A stretch of 37,723 nucleotides of DNA from Pseudogemmobacter humi (lineage in GTDB: Bacteria > Pseudomonadota > Alphaproteobacteria > Rhodobacterales > Rhodobacteraceae): NCBI RefSeq assembly GCF_900609055.1, contig NZ_UXAW01000068.1:1-37723 (forward strand), read 5' to 3'. The translations under genes were made by a program, and so were the position numbers. Shown here piece after piece: positions 1 through 10,101 of the stretch (the stretch's first letter is position 1; each line of letters begins with the position of its first letter). Under the pieces are notes generated by a model. That model searched no databases. It saw only the letters and a program-made list of their open reading frames with translations, and was not told the origin of the DNA.

Positions 1-99
1 TTCCTGGTCTTGCAGACGGGCGGCGGGGGGTTACTCATGCAGCACAGCTACCACGCTGGATTCATAAGATGAATCCAGCACGATTCGTGCAATAAAGCC
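1..99 (-). mobile_element. End of an IS5/IS903-like insertion sequence (partial)
   Basis: Read on the minus strand from position 99, the sequence begins GGCTTTATTGCACGAATCG, which resembles the terminal inverted repeat of IS903-group IS5-family elements (GGCTTTGTTG...). The similarity of the IS3 orfB product to its family stops exactly here, after the residues GFIY, so position 99/100 looks like an insertion junction. Just inside the end lie two palindromes: 78-90 (6-bp arms) and 55-79 (11-bp perfect arms, 3-base loop). The rest of the element would be outside the window to the left. The family assignment is from remembered terminus similarity only; no transposase of this element is visible. 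Confidence 0.5.
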
Positions 100-496
100 G
101 ATAGATGAAGCCGCGCGCCATTGGAATGCAGGTGATGTCCATCGCCCAGACCTGATTGAGCCGGGTGACAGGCAGCTTTCTCAGCAGATAGGGACAGATC
201 TTGTGCCCCGGTGCCGGTTTCGACGTATGCGGTCGGCGACAGAGGGCCTCGATGCCCATGCGCTTCATCAGCGTGGCAAGATGCAACCGCCCCAGCTTGA
301 CACCTTCCTGAACCAACAGCCCTTGCAGCATCCGGCTGCCGGCGAAGGGGAACTCCATATGCAGCTTGTCGATCCGGTGCAGCAGATTCAGATCGGCATG
401 CGACACCGGGCGTGGCTTGTAATAGACGCTGCCCCGGCTGATCCCTGACACGATGGCCTGACGGCTGACGCTGAGCTTCGCAGTGGGCTCGATCAT
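62..496 (-). pseudogene. Truncated IS3-family transposase OrfB
   Basis: The 144-residue reading frame starts with ATG at 496, overlapping the orfA stop in an ATGA arrangement. The first ~120 residues match the N-terminal half of IS3 OrfB: a helix-turn-helix-like region (SVSRQAIVSGISRGSVYYKP), the segment around PFAGSRMLQGLL, and the start of the integrase core with the first catalytic aspartate in WAMDITCIPMARGF. Intact proteins continue after GFIY with a strand and the second D and the E of the DDE triad. Here the frame runs into foreign sequence at about position 99 and stops at 62. The second and third catalytic residues are missing, so it cannot be a functional transposase. Confidence 0.85.
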
Positions 497-906
497 CTTC
501 TCGCGCTCGGCAACAGACCCGCCTTTCCGAGCTCACCGGACAAAAAATCGTTCTCCAGCGCCTCAGCCATTGGCTCGAACCAATGGCGCCAAAGGCTTCG
601 GTCTCCGATCTTCGCATGCAGGGGCTTCACGTCGGGGATCGGCTCAGGCTCCGCTTTCGGGGCTTCGCCGAACACCCCGGTCGCACCCTCAAGCAGTTGG
701 TCGCGCCACCAGTTGATCTGGTTCGGATGCACGTCAAAATCCTGCGCCAACTCGATAAGGGTCTTCGTGCCCTTGATCGCGGCTACCGCCACCTTTGCCT
801 TGAATGCCGGCCTGCGGTTCCGGCGCGGTCGTCTTCAAATGGTCTTCTCCTCGCTCGCAGCATCATGCCGCCGTCCCTCGGAAAATCCACTTACAAAGGC
901 TGTTCA
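100..906 (-). mobile_element. IS3-family insertion sequence remnant
   Basis: This stretch holds the orfA and the first part of the orfB of an IS3-family element on the minus strand. The likely outer end is near 906, where the minus strand reads TGAACAGCCTTTGTAAG; a TG start is typical of IS3 termini. The other end has been lost at position 99 through a second element. orfA carries a probable frameshift near its start and an extra 36-bp segment, and orfB lacks most of its catalytic core, so the copy should be inactive. The exact outer boundary is an estimate. Confidence 0.6.
493..834 (-). pseudogene. IS3-family transposase OrfA, damaged
   Basis: The protein shows the OrfA helix-turn-helix signature (AIKGTKTLIELAQDFDVHPNQI, then WWRDQLLEGATGVFG) that binds element ends. 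Family resemblance extends upstream of the GTG at 792 as RRNRRPAFKAKV, but that frame is closed by a TGA at 835-837. A possible TTG start lies in another frame, so a 1-bp insertion near 820-830 is likely. Within the protein, KIG and LENDFLSG are normally about three residues apart; here fifteen residues (DRSLWRHWFEPMAEA) separate them, about 36 extra bases containing a palindrome at 566-587. It would normally be joined to OrfB by programmed frameshifting. Confidence 0.75.
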
Positions 907-1424
907 GATTTCCGCAGCCACTTCTGCGGGTCGGGTTCGGCAAATGCGGGCGGGGGAGGCGCGCATGCCGTGGCGCTTCGGCTAGCCCATTGTGGCCATG
1001 ATGTCAGCACGATCCATCCGCCGGCCCTCCGCGAGCCGGGCCTCGCGGGCGCAGTCGGCACCGGCTCCCCCGGTTCATGGGGCAGGCCTGGGGCCGGTGA
1101 GGTGGCGGTTCCGCTTCGCGACTGCGCAACAGGTATTGGGGGTCGAAGCTATTGCGGCGCCATCGGTTCAGGCCCGATGGCTATCGTCAGCGCGCTCTGG
1201 CCCGCCCGTCATGCGCCGCCTGGGGCGCGGGTTTCGCCGCGCCCACCCGCCGCGCCGGACCGCTCGCGGATGGAAAAAATCGCGCTGATCGCTGGTTTCA
1301 TCGGCCCGGCGCTGCATCCCGCCCATGCACAGGTGCAGCCTGGCGCGGGCAGAACAGGGGGAAACCGCCACGCCCGTGCAAAAACCGCTTTTCTTCGCCC
1401 CCGCGCTTCGTGTAACCCAAAGTC
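907..1424. other. Intergenic region without a recognisable gene
   Basis: About 520 bases lie between the IS3 remnant and the leuA leader. Open frames here on both strands translate to arginine/alanine/proline-rich low-complexity products typical of chance frames in GC-rich DNA. I see no homology, no good ribosome-binding site and no tRNA. The leuA promoter should lie towards the right end, but I cannot point to a convincing -35/-10 pair; TGTAAC at 1411-1416 is the best -10 candidate. Confidence 0.5.
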
Positions 1425-1514
1425 ATGACCAGCGAACCGCAGATCATCGCCGCCAGCCGTGGGGGCCGCCATGCCGCCCCCCGCCGCGGCCTTCTCCTTC
1501 TCAGCCTCCGCTGA
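1425..1514 (+). CDS. Leucine-rich leader peptide upstream of leuA (29 codons)
   Basis: A short frame from ATG at 1425 to TGA at 1512-1514 encodes 29 residues beginning MTSEPQII and ending GLLLLSLR. The run of codons CTT CTC CTT CTC AGC CTC just before the stop is the hallmark of a leucine attenuation leader: ribosomes stall there when leucyl-tRNA is scarce. The stop codon sits inside the first arm of a hairpin, and leuA starts 89 bases downstream. No Shine-Dalgarno sequence precedes the ATG, so translation may be leaderless or start elsewhere. The reading is direct from sequence; the function is inferred from the known logic of leu leaders. Confidence 0.65.
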   Translation: MTSEPQIIAASRGGRHAAPRRGLLLLSLR

Positions 1515-1576
1515 GCGGGCCTGCGGGCGCGACCGCTCAGATGTGACCAGCGCCCGGACCCGCAAGACCGGCTGAG
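1500..1576 (+). promoter_or_regulatory. Probable leucine attenuator hairpins
   Basis: Several helices compete here. Helix A: 1511-1518 (CTGAGCGG) with 1533-1540 (CCGCTCAG), overlapping the leader stop codon. Helix B: 1515-1519 with 1559-1563 (GCGGG/CCCGC), continued by 1525-1530 with 1550-1555 (GGGCGC/GCGCCC). Helix A and helix B share bases 1515-1518 and cannot coexist. CTCAGCC at 1500-1506 can also pair with GGCTGAG at 1570-1576. No U-run follows, so if this is an attenuator its output may be something other than simple intrinsic termination, such as access to the leuA ribosome-binding site or Rho action. Confidence 0.55.
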
Positions 1577-1603
1577 ACATCGAGAGACGAAGGACCCCGC
1601 CCC

Positions 1604-3181
1604 ATGGCACAGAATGACCAGCAACCCCGCGTTCTGATTTTCGACACCACGCTCCGCGACGGCGAGCAATCGCCCGGCGCCACCATGACGCATGAAGAGA
1701 AGCTGGAGATCGCCGGCCTCCTGGACGAGATGGGCGTCGACATCATCGAGGCGGGCTTTCCGATCGCCAGCGAGGGCGATTTCGCCGCGGTGTCAGAAAT
1801 CGCCAAACGCGCGCGGAATTCCACGATCTGCGGCCTCGCCCGCGCGAATTACAAGGATATCGACCGGGCGTGGGAGGCGGTGAAACACGCGAAATCGCCG
1901 CGGATCCACACTTTCATCGGCACTTCGCCGCTGCATCGGGCGATCCCCAATCTGGATATGGACCAGATGGCGGAACGCATCCACGACACCGTGACCCATG
2001 CCCGCAATCTGTGCGACAACATCCAGTGGTCGCCGATGGATGCGACGCGGACGGAAGCAGATTACCTCTGCCGCGTGGTGGAAATCGCCATCAAAGCGGG
2101 CGCCACCACGATCAATATCCCCGATACCGTCGGCTACACCTATCCGATGGAATCGGCGAAGATCATCCGCATGCTGCTGGAGCGGGTGCCGGGCGCCGAC
2201 ACCATCACCTTCGCCACCCATTGCCACAACGATCTGGGCATGGCGACGGCGAACAGCCTCGCCGCGGTCGAGGCGGGCGCGCGGCAGATCGAATGCACGA
2301 TCAACGGCCTCGGCGAACGTGCCGGCAATACCGCGCTGGAAGAGGTGGTGATGGCCTTGCGCGTGCGCAACGACATCCTGCCATTCCGCACCGGCATCGA
2401 CACGACGAAGATCATGCATCTGAGCCGCCGGGTCTCGACCGTCTCGGGCTTCGTGGTGCAGCCCAACAAGGCCATCGTCGGCAAGAACGCCTTCGTGCAT
2501 GAGTCGGGCATCCACCAGGACGGCGTGCTGAAGAACGTGGAAACCTTCGAGATCATGAAGCCCGAACATATCGGACTGACGGTCAAGAACATCGCCATGG
2601 GCAAGCACTCGGGCCGCGCCGCCTTGCGCGCCAAGCTGAGGGAACTGGGCTTCGACCTGGCCGACAACCAGCTCAACGACGTTTTCGTGCGGTTCAAGGC
2701 GCTGGCCGACCGCAAGAAAGAGGTCTACGACGACGACCTGATCGCGCTGGTCGCCGACGAGCAGACCAACGACGCGCATGAGCATCTGCAACTGAAGAAA
2801 CTGCGGGTGATCTGCGGCACCGAAGGCCCGCAAGAGGCCGATATGATCCTGACCATCGGCGGCGAGGATCACCATATCGACGCCACCGGCGACGGTCCGG
2901 TCGATGCGGCCTTCATGTGCGTCAAGATGCTGTTCCCGCATAAAGCGCGGCTCCAGGTCTATCAGGTCCATGCGGTGACCGAGGGCACCGACGCCCAGGC
3001 GACGGTCTCGGTGCGGCTGGAGGAGGACGGGCGCATCGTCACCGGCACCGCGGCCGACACCGACACCATCGTCGCCTCGACGCGCGCCTATATCAACGCG
3101 CTGAACCGGCTGATCGTGCGGCGCACCAAATCGGCGCCGGATGCCGACGTGAAATCGGTCAATTACACCGACGCGCCCTGA
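1604..3181 (+). CDS. leuA: 2-isopropylmalate synthase
   Basis: LeuA condenses acetyl-CoA with 2-oxoisovalerate to give 2-isopropylmalate, the committed step of leucine synthesis in the cytoplasm. The 525-residue length is normal. The N-terminal TIM barrel opens with DTTLRDGEQSPGA (residues ~13-25), which holds the metal and substrate contacts, and THCHNDLG supplies the metal-binding His-x-His pair. GLGERAGN and NAFVHESGIHQDG are further family signatures. The last ~130 residues form the regulatory domain that binds leucine for feedback inhibition. The start has GAAGGA at 1589-1594, nine bases upstream. The leucine-rich leader and hairpins just before it suggest leucine-responsive attenuation. 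Identification is firm. Confidence 0.96.
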   Translation: MAQNDQQPRVLIFDTTLRDGEQSPGATMTHEEKLEIAGLLDEMGVDIIEAGFPIASEGDFAAVSEIAKRARNSTICGLARANYKDIDRAWEAVKHAKSPRIHTFIGTSPLHRAIPNLDMDQMAERIHDTVTHARNLCDNIQWSPMDATRTEADYLCRVVEIAIKAGATTINIPDTVGYTYPMESAKIIRMLLERVPGADTITFATHCHNDLGMATANSLAAVEAGARQIECTINGLGERAGNTALEEVVMALRVRNDILPFRTGIDTTKIMHLSRRVSTVSGFVVQPNKAIVGKNAFVHESGIHQDGVLKNVETFEIMKPEHIGLTVKNIAMGKHSGRAALRAKLRELGFDLADNQLNDVFVRFKALADRKKEVYDDDLIALVADEQTNDAHEHLQLKKLRVICGTEGPQEADMILTIGGEDHHIDATGDGPVDAAFMCVKMLFPHKARLQVYQVHAVTEGTDAQATVSVRLEEDGRIVTGTAADTDTIVASTRAYINALNRLIVRRTKSAPDADVKSVNYTDAP

Positions 3182-3189
3182 GCGCAGCC

Positions 3190-3249
3190 GGCGGCGGGTT
3201 CGCCCCGTCGCCGCCCTTCTTCCCAAACTGCGGCGGGTTCGCCCGCCGC
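3190..3249. terminator. Tandem hairpins between convergent leuA and 3255-4007 gene
   Basis: Two GC-rich stem-loops stand in series: 3190-3198 with 3204-3212 (nine pairs, one G-U), and 3230-3237 with 3242-3249 (GCGGCGGG/CCCGCCGC, perfect, TTCG loop). They lie in the gap between two convergent genes and are followed by short T-containing runs (CCCTTCTT, CGCTTT). They probably end leuA transcription and may serve the opposite gene too. Confidence 0.6.
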
Positions 3250-3254
3250 CGCTT

Positions 3255-5359
<2,105 letters not shown>

Positions 5360-5397
5360 TCCTTCCGGCTGCCGGATCGCATTACCCCGAGGCGCAC

Positions 5398-6396
5398 GTG
5401 TCCAGGACCAAGACCGGACCAGAGGAATATTCCCGCCCGATCCGGCGTCTGCTGGTCGGGCTTCTGGTCGTGGCGCTGCTCGGCCTCTTCGTGCTGTGGC
5501 GCATCGACAGCCCGCGGGTCGAACGGTTCCGCGCCGCCCTGGTCGATGCGGTGGTGCCCAATCTGGAATGGGCGCTGATGCCGGTGACGCGGGTCATGGG
5601 CATGGTCGAGAACTTCCAGTCCTACACCCGGATCTATGAGCAGAACCAGGAGCTGAAACGCGAGTTGCAGCAGATGAAGGCCTGGAAAGAGGTCGCGCTG
5701 CAACTGGAGCAGAAGAACGCGCGTCTGTTAGATCTGAACCACGTCCGGCTGGACCCGAAGCTGACCCATGTGACCGGGGTGGTGCTGGCGGACAGCGGCA
5801 GCCCGTTCCGCCAGTCGGTTCTTTTGAACGTGGGCGCGCGCGACGGCATCCGCGACGGCTGGGCGACGATGGACGGAATCGGCCTTGTCGGGCGCATCTC
5901 GGGGGTGGGGAACCGCACCGCGCGGGTGATCCTGGTGACAGACACCTCGTCGCGCATCCCGGTGACGATCCAGCCCTCGGGGCAGAAGGCGCTTCTCTCG
6001 GGCGACAATTCCTCGCTGCCGCTGCTGGATTTCATCGAATCGACCGAAGAGGTGCGCCCCGGCGACCGGGTGGTGACTTCGGGCGACGGGGGCGTGTTCC
6101 CGGCCGGGCTGCTGGTCGGCCAGGTCGCGATGGGCAGCGACCGGCGGCTGCGGGTGGTGCTGGCCGCCGATTACCAGCGGCTGGAGTTCCTGCGCGTGCT
6201 GCGCAGCCACGAGCTGGAGCCGATCCGCGATCCCGGCAGCCTGGTGGCGCCGCCCCTGCCCTCGGTCCCGGTGGCCGAAGTCGACGGCGAGGGCCAGGCC
6301 GCCTCGCAGCCCGCCACCGGAGCCGGGGATGTGACCGAGACCGGCTCGGGCGCGGCCGAAAGCGGCGACAGCCCCAACGGCGTGGCCGCGCCATGA
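5398..6396 (+). CDS. mreC: Rod shape-determining protein MreC
   Basis: MreC is a bitopic inner-membrane protein whose periplasmic part links MreB to the PBP2/RodA wall-synthesis enzymes. The 332-residue product has a short cytoplasmic tail, one membrane helix (~residues 18-36, LLVGLLVVALLGLFVLW), a dimerising coiled-coil stretch (~75-115, rich in Glu, Gln, Leu and Lys), then the beta-barrel MreC domain with the typical GLVGRISGVG and VTSGDGGVFPAGLLVGQV segments. The last ~50 residues are a low-complexity Ala/Gly/Glu tail. Translation appears to start at GTG 5398. It follows mreB by 38 bases and overlaps mreD by four. Confidence 0.93.
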   Translation: MSRTKTGPEEYSRPIRRLLVGLLVVALLGLFVLWRIDSPRVERFRAALVDAVVPNLEWALMPVTRVMGMVENFQSYTRIYEQNQELKRELQQMKAWKEVALQLEQKNARLLDLNHVRLDPKLTHVTGVVLADSGSPFRQSVLLNVGARDGIRDGWATMDGIGLVGRISGVGNRTARVILVTDTSSRIPVTIQPSGQKALLSGDNSSLPLLDFIESTEEVRPGDRVVTSGDGGVFPAGLLVGQVAMGSDRRLRVVLAADYQRLEFLRVLRSHELEPIRDPGSLVAPPLPSVPVAEVDGEGQAASQPATGAGDVTETGSGAAESGDSPNGVAAP

Positions 6397-6932
6397 GCGA
6401 GTGGATGCGCGCCGATCCCTGGGGCTACCGGCTGTTGTTCCTCGGCCTCGCGCTTTTGCTGCTGTTTCTGAAACTGCTGCCTTTGGGAAGCACCGCGGGG
6501 GCGTTTCCGGGGCCGGATCTGCTGATCTGCCTGATGTTCGCCTGGATCATGCGCCGCCCCGATTTCCTGCCGGTCTGGCTGATCGCGGGGGTCGTGCTGG
6601 TCGAGGATCTGATCCTCTTGCGCCCGCCGGGGTTGTGGACGGCGCTGGTGATCCTTGCGACCGAGTTCCTGCGCTCGCGCATCGCGCTGACGCGCGAGCT
6701 GAATTTCGCCGTGGAATGGCTGCTGGCCTCGGGGCTGATGATCGCGATGTTGCTGAGCTGGCGGCTTGCCTTTAGCCTGACGCTGATCCCGCTGCCGCCC
6801 TTCGGCTTCGCCGTGGTCCAGGTCCTGTGGTCGATCCTTGCCTATCCGGTGGTGGTGGGGCTGTCGCGCCTCGCCTTCGATCTCAGGAAGCCCGCCACCG
6901 GCGAGGTGGACGATTTCGGCCGCCGGCTCTGA
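6393..6932 (+). CDS. mreD: Rod shape-determining protein MreD
   Basis: This 179-residue, strongly hydrophobic protein has about five to six predicted membrane helices, as expected of MreD, the integral-membrane member of the elongasome that stabilises MreC. MreD sequences diverge greatly, so position carries much of the identification: it starts inside the end of mreC (ATGA overlap) and is followed 15 bases later by the PBP2 gene. The charged tail after the last helix (RKPATGEVDDFGRRL) is cytoplasmic. Translational coupling to mreC is likely. Confidence 0.9.
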   Translation: MSEWMRADPWGYRLLFLGLALLLLFLKLLPLGSTAGAFPGPDLLICLMFAWIMRRPDFLPVWLIAGVVLVEDLILLRPPGLWTALVILATEFLRSRIALTRELNFAVEWLLASGLMIAMLLSWRLAFSLTLIPLPPFGFAVVQVLWSILAYPVVVGLSRLAFDLRKPATGEVDDFGRRL

Positions 6933-6947
6933 CGTGGAACCCATGAC

Positions 6948-8894
6948 ATGAGACGCACGCAGAAAGACACCGAGGACAGCGCCCGCACCATCACCCGCCG
7001 CGGGCTGATGATGGGCGGCGCCATGACGGCGATGGTCGCCGCGCTTGGGGTGCGCATGCGCTATCTCCAGGTCGATCAGGCCGAGGAATTCAAGCTGCTG
7101 GCCGAGGAGAACCGCGTCAATATCCGGCTGATTCCGCCGATGCGCGGGCTGATCCAGGACCGCAATGGCAAGCTGATCGCGGGGAACGAACAGAACTACC
7201 GCGTGGTCATCACCCGCGAGGATGCGGGCGATGTCGATCTGGTGCTGCACCGTCTGGCCGGGCTGATCCCGATGACGGCCGAGGAGCTGGATTCGACGCT
7301 GGAAGAGGTGAAGCGCAATTCCGCCTTCGTTCCGGTGATCGTCAAGGACCGGCTCAGCTGGCAGGACTTTTCCAAGGTGGCGATCAATGCCCCGGCGCTG
7401 CCGGGCGTGGTGCCCGAGGTCGGCCTGTCCCGGATCTATCCGCGCGGCTACGATTTCGCCCATGTGGTGGGCTATGTCGGCGCGGTGTCGCAAAAGGATC
7501 TCGACGAGCTGGAGAACCCCGATCCGGTGCTGCGGCTGCCCAAGTTCCAGATCGGCAAGATCGGCACCGAGCGCTGGATGGAGGGCGTGCTGCGCGGCAC
7601 CGCCGGCACCAAGAAGATCGAGGTCAACGCCGTCGGCCGCGTCATGCGCGAGCTGGAGCGCCAGGAGGGCACGCCGGGCGGCGACATCCGCCTGACCATC
7701 GACGCCGATCTGCAAAATTTCGCCCAGGCCCGGCTGGGCGAGGAAAGCGCCGCCGTGGTGGTCATGGATGTGACGAACGGCGATCTTCTGTGCTGCGCCT
7801 CGGCGCCGTCGTTCAATCCCAACCTCTTCGTGCGCGGCATCAGCCACAGCGATTACGCGTCGCTGACCGGCAACGATCACCGGCCGCTGGCGAACAAGAC
7901 CGTCTCGGGCGCCTATCCGCCGGGCTCGACCTTCAAGATGGTCACCGCCCTCGCGGCGCTGGAGGCGGGCGCCATCGACGTGGGCTACCGCGTGCGCTGC
8001 CCCGGCTATCTGGAATTCGGCGGCCGCCGCTTCCACTGCCATTCCCGCGGCGGCCATGGCCAGGTCGGCCTGACCCAGAGCCTGGAGAAAAGCTGCGACG
8101 TGTTCTATTACGACGTGGCGCAGAAGGTGGGCATCGACAAGATGGCCGAGATGGGCCGCAAGCTGGGCCTCGGCGTGCGCCACGAATTGCCGATGTCGGC
8201 GATCACCGACGGCATCATGCCCGACCGCGCCTGGAAGCAGGAACGCTACAAGCAGGACTGGCGGATCGGCGATACGATCAACGCCTCGATCGGCCAGGGC
8301 TATGTGCTGGCCTCGCCCTTGCAACTTGCGGTGATGACGGCGCGCATCGCCTCGGGGCGCTCGGTCTCGCCGCGCCTCGTGCGGATGATCGACGGCAAGG
8401 AGCAGCCGGTGGCCGAGGCGGCGCCGCTCGGGATCGAGGAGCGCTTTCTCCAGGCCATGCGCCAGGGCATGTATGACGTGATCAATTCCGAACGCGGCAC
8501 CGCGCGCGGCTCGCGCGTGGTCGAGCCGACCATGGTTTTCGCCGGCAAGACCGGCACCAGCCAGGTCAGGAACATCACCGCCGCCGAGCGCGCGCGCGGC
8601 GTGATCTCGAACGATCAGCTGCCCTGGAACCGGCGCGACCATGCGCTTTTCGTCGGCTATGCGCCCTACGACAACCCGCGCTATGCGGTTTCGGTGGTGG
8701 TGGAACACGGCGGCGGCGGCTCGACCGCGGCAGCGCCGATCGCGCGCGACGTGATCCTTGCGGCGCTGGCGGGCGGGCGTCCGCCGCTGTCGGCCTATCC
8801 TTCGGCGCAGAGGGGCCGGATCGAGACCATGCTGGAAGAGCTGCCGCTGCGCGACCCCGAGACCGGCGCGCTCGAAGACAGCGATCAGGCCTGA
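6948..8894 (+). CDS. mrdA: Penicillin-binding protein 2 (elongation transpeptidase)
   Basis: PBP2 is the monofunctional class B transpeptidase that cross-links peptidoglycan during rod elongation, working with the RodA glycosyltransferase. The 648-residue protein has an N-terminal membrane anchor (~19-36), a pedestal/dimerisation domain beginning with RGLIQDRNGKLIA, and a C-terminal penicillin-binding domain. Active-site motifs are visible: S327-T-F-K330 in PPGSTFKM with the acyl-accepting serine, SCD in the position of the second motif, and K534-T-G-T in GKTGTSQ. The start ATG at 6948 is spaced 15 bases from mreD. It is followed by rodA, with a 13-base gap. Confidence 0.95.
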   Translation: MRRTQKDTEDSARTITRRGLMMGGAMTAMVAALGVRMRYLQVDQAEEFKLLAEENRVNIRLIPPMRGLIQDRNGKLIAGNEQNYRVVITREDAGDVDLVLHRLAGLIPMTAEELDSTLEEVKRNSAFVPVIVKDRLSWQDFSKVAINAPALPGVVPEVGLSRIYPRGYDFAHVVGYVGAVSQKDLDELENPDPVLRLPKFQIGKIGTERWMEGVLRGTAGTKKIEVNAVGRVMRELERQEGTPGGDIRLTIDADLQNFAQARLGEESAAVVVMDVTNGDLLCCASAPSFNPNLFVRGISHSDYASLTGNDHRPLANKTVSGAYPPGSTFKMVTALAALEAGAIDVGYRVRCPGYLEFGGRRFHCHSRGGHGQVGLTQSLEKSCDVFYYDVAQKVGIDKMAEMGRKLGLGVRHELPMSAITDGIMPDRAWKQERYKQDWRIGDTINASIGQGYVLASPLQLAVMTARIASGRSVSPRLVRMIDGKEQPVAEAAPLGIEERFLQAMRQGMYDVINSERGTARGSRVVEPTMVFAGKTGTSQVRNITAAERARGVISNDQLPWNRRDHALFVGYAPYDNPRYAVSVVVEHGGGGSTAAAPIARDVILAALAGGRPPLSAYPSAQRGRIETMLEELPLRDPETGALEDSDQA

Positions 8895-8907
8895 GGGGGC
8901 GCAAGCG

Positions 8908-10047
8908 ATGGCCTTTTTCGAGAACCGGCTGAAACAGGTCCCCACCGGCATCCGCAAGGTGTTGTATATCAACTGGCCCATCGTGGTGCTGATCACCGCG
9001 GTCAGCGCGGTGGGCATATTGATGCTCTATTCGATCTCGGGCGGCGATTTCGACCTTTGGGCGAAGCGCCAGGCCCAGGTCTTCGGCGCCGGCCTTGTCC
9101 TGATGTTCATCGTTGCCATGGTGCCGGTCTGGTTCTGGCGCTCGATGGCGGGGATCTCTTATCTGATCTCGTTCCTGCTGCTGATCGTGGTCGAGTTCTA
9201 CGGCGTGGTCGGCATGGGTGCGCAGCGCTGGATCGACATCGGTCCGCTGCGACTGCAACCCTCCGAGATGATGAAATTCAGCCTTGTGATGATGCTGGCG
9301 GCCTATTACGACTGGCTCGACATCAAAAAGGTCTCGCGGCCCCTGTGGGTGCTGATCCCGGTGGTGCTGACGGTGGTGCCGACGGTGCTGGTGCTGATGC
9401 AGCCGAACCTCGGCACCTCGCTGATGCTGTTGATGGCCGGGGCGGCGGTGATGTTCGCGGCCGGGGTGAGCCTTTGGTATTTCGGCGCGGTGGCCGGGCT
9501 GACGGTGGGCGCGGTGGTGACGGTGTTCCAGAGCCGCGGCACGACCTGGCAGCTGTTGCACGACTACCAGTTCCGCCGGATCGACACTTTCCTCGATCCC
9601 GACGCCGATCCGCTTGGTGCGGGCTACAACATTATCCAGGCCAAGATCGCGCTCGGCTCGGGCGGCTGGTCCGGCAAGGGGTTCATGCAGGGCACGCAAA
9701 GCCGGCTGAACTACCTGCCCGAGAAACAGACCGACTTCATCTTCTCGACGCTGGCAGAAGAATTCGGCTTCGTCGGCGCGTTCTCGCTTTTGATCCTTTA
9801 CGCGCTGATCATCGGTTTCTGCATGGTCTCGGCGCTGCAAAACAAGGATCGCTTCTCGTCTTTGCTGATCATCGGGGTGGCGGCGAATTTCTTCTTCTAC
9901 CTCGCGGTCAACCTGTCGATGGTGATGGGGATGGCGCCGGTGGTGGGCGTGCCGCTGCCGCTGCTCAGCTATGGCGGCTCGGCGATGCTGGTGATCCTTG
10001 TGGGCTTCGGGCTGATGCAGAGCGCCCATGTCCACCGGCCGCGCTGA
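8908..10047 (+). CDS. rodA: Peptidoglycan glycosyltransferase RodA
   Basis: RodA is the SEDS-family polymerase that strings lipid II into glycan strands for cell elongation, in complex with PBP2. The 379-residue protein has about ten membrane helices. SEDS signatures are present: GMGAQRWIDIGPLRLQPSE, the GSGGWSGKGFMQGTQS loop, the FLPEKQTDFIFS-type stretch (here YLPEKQTDFIFSTLAEE), and the C-terminal GVPLPLLSYGGSAM. The aspartate in TDFIF belongs to the segment needed for polymerase activity in the family. Start ATG 8908 follows the mrdA stop by 13 bases. This closes the elongasome operon. Confidence 0.95.
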   Translation: MAFFENRLKQVPTGIRKVLYINWPIVVLITAVSAVGILMLYSISGGDFDLWAKRQAQVFGAGLVLMFIVAMVPVWFWRSMAGISYLISFLLLIVVEFYGVVGMGAQRWIDIGPLRLQPSEMMKFSLVMMLAAYYDWLDIKKVSRPLWVLIPVVLTVVPTVLVLMQPNLGTSLMLLMAGAAVMFAAGVSLWYFGAVAGLTVGAVVTVFQSRGTTWQLLHDYQFRRIDTFLDPDADPLGAGYNIIQAKIALGSGGWSGKGFMQGTQSRLNYLPEKQTDFIFSTLAEEFGFVGAFSLLILYALIIGFCMVSALQNKDRFSSLLIIGVAANFFFYLAVNLSMVMGMAPVVGVPLPLLSYGGSAMLVILVGFGLMQSAHVHRPR

Positions 10048-10101
10048 GACTTTGGGCTGACGCTCTGGACAGCGCGGCGCGGCTGGCGCAGTCTCGCGGC
10101 C

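Noticed and set aside
583-1428. A 281-codon plus-strand frame spanning the IS3 remnant and the leuA upstream gap
   Set aside because: It runs antisense through the IS orfA and then through non-coding sequence, with no homology or ribosome site.
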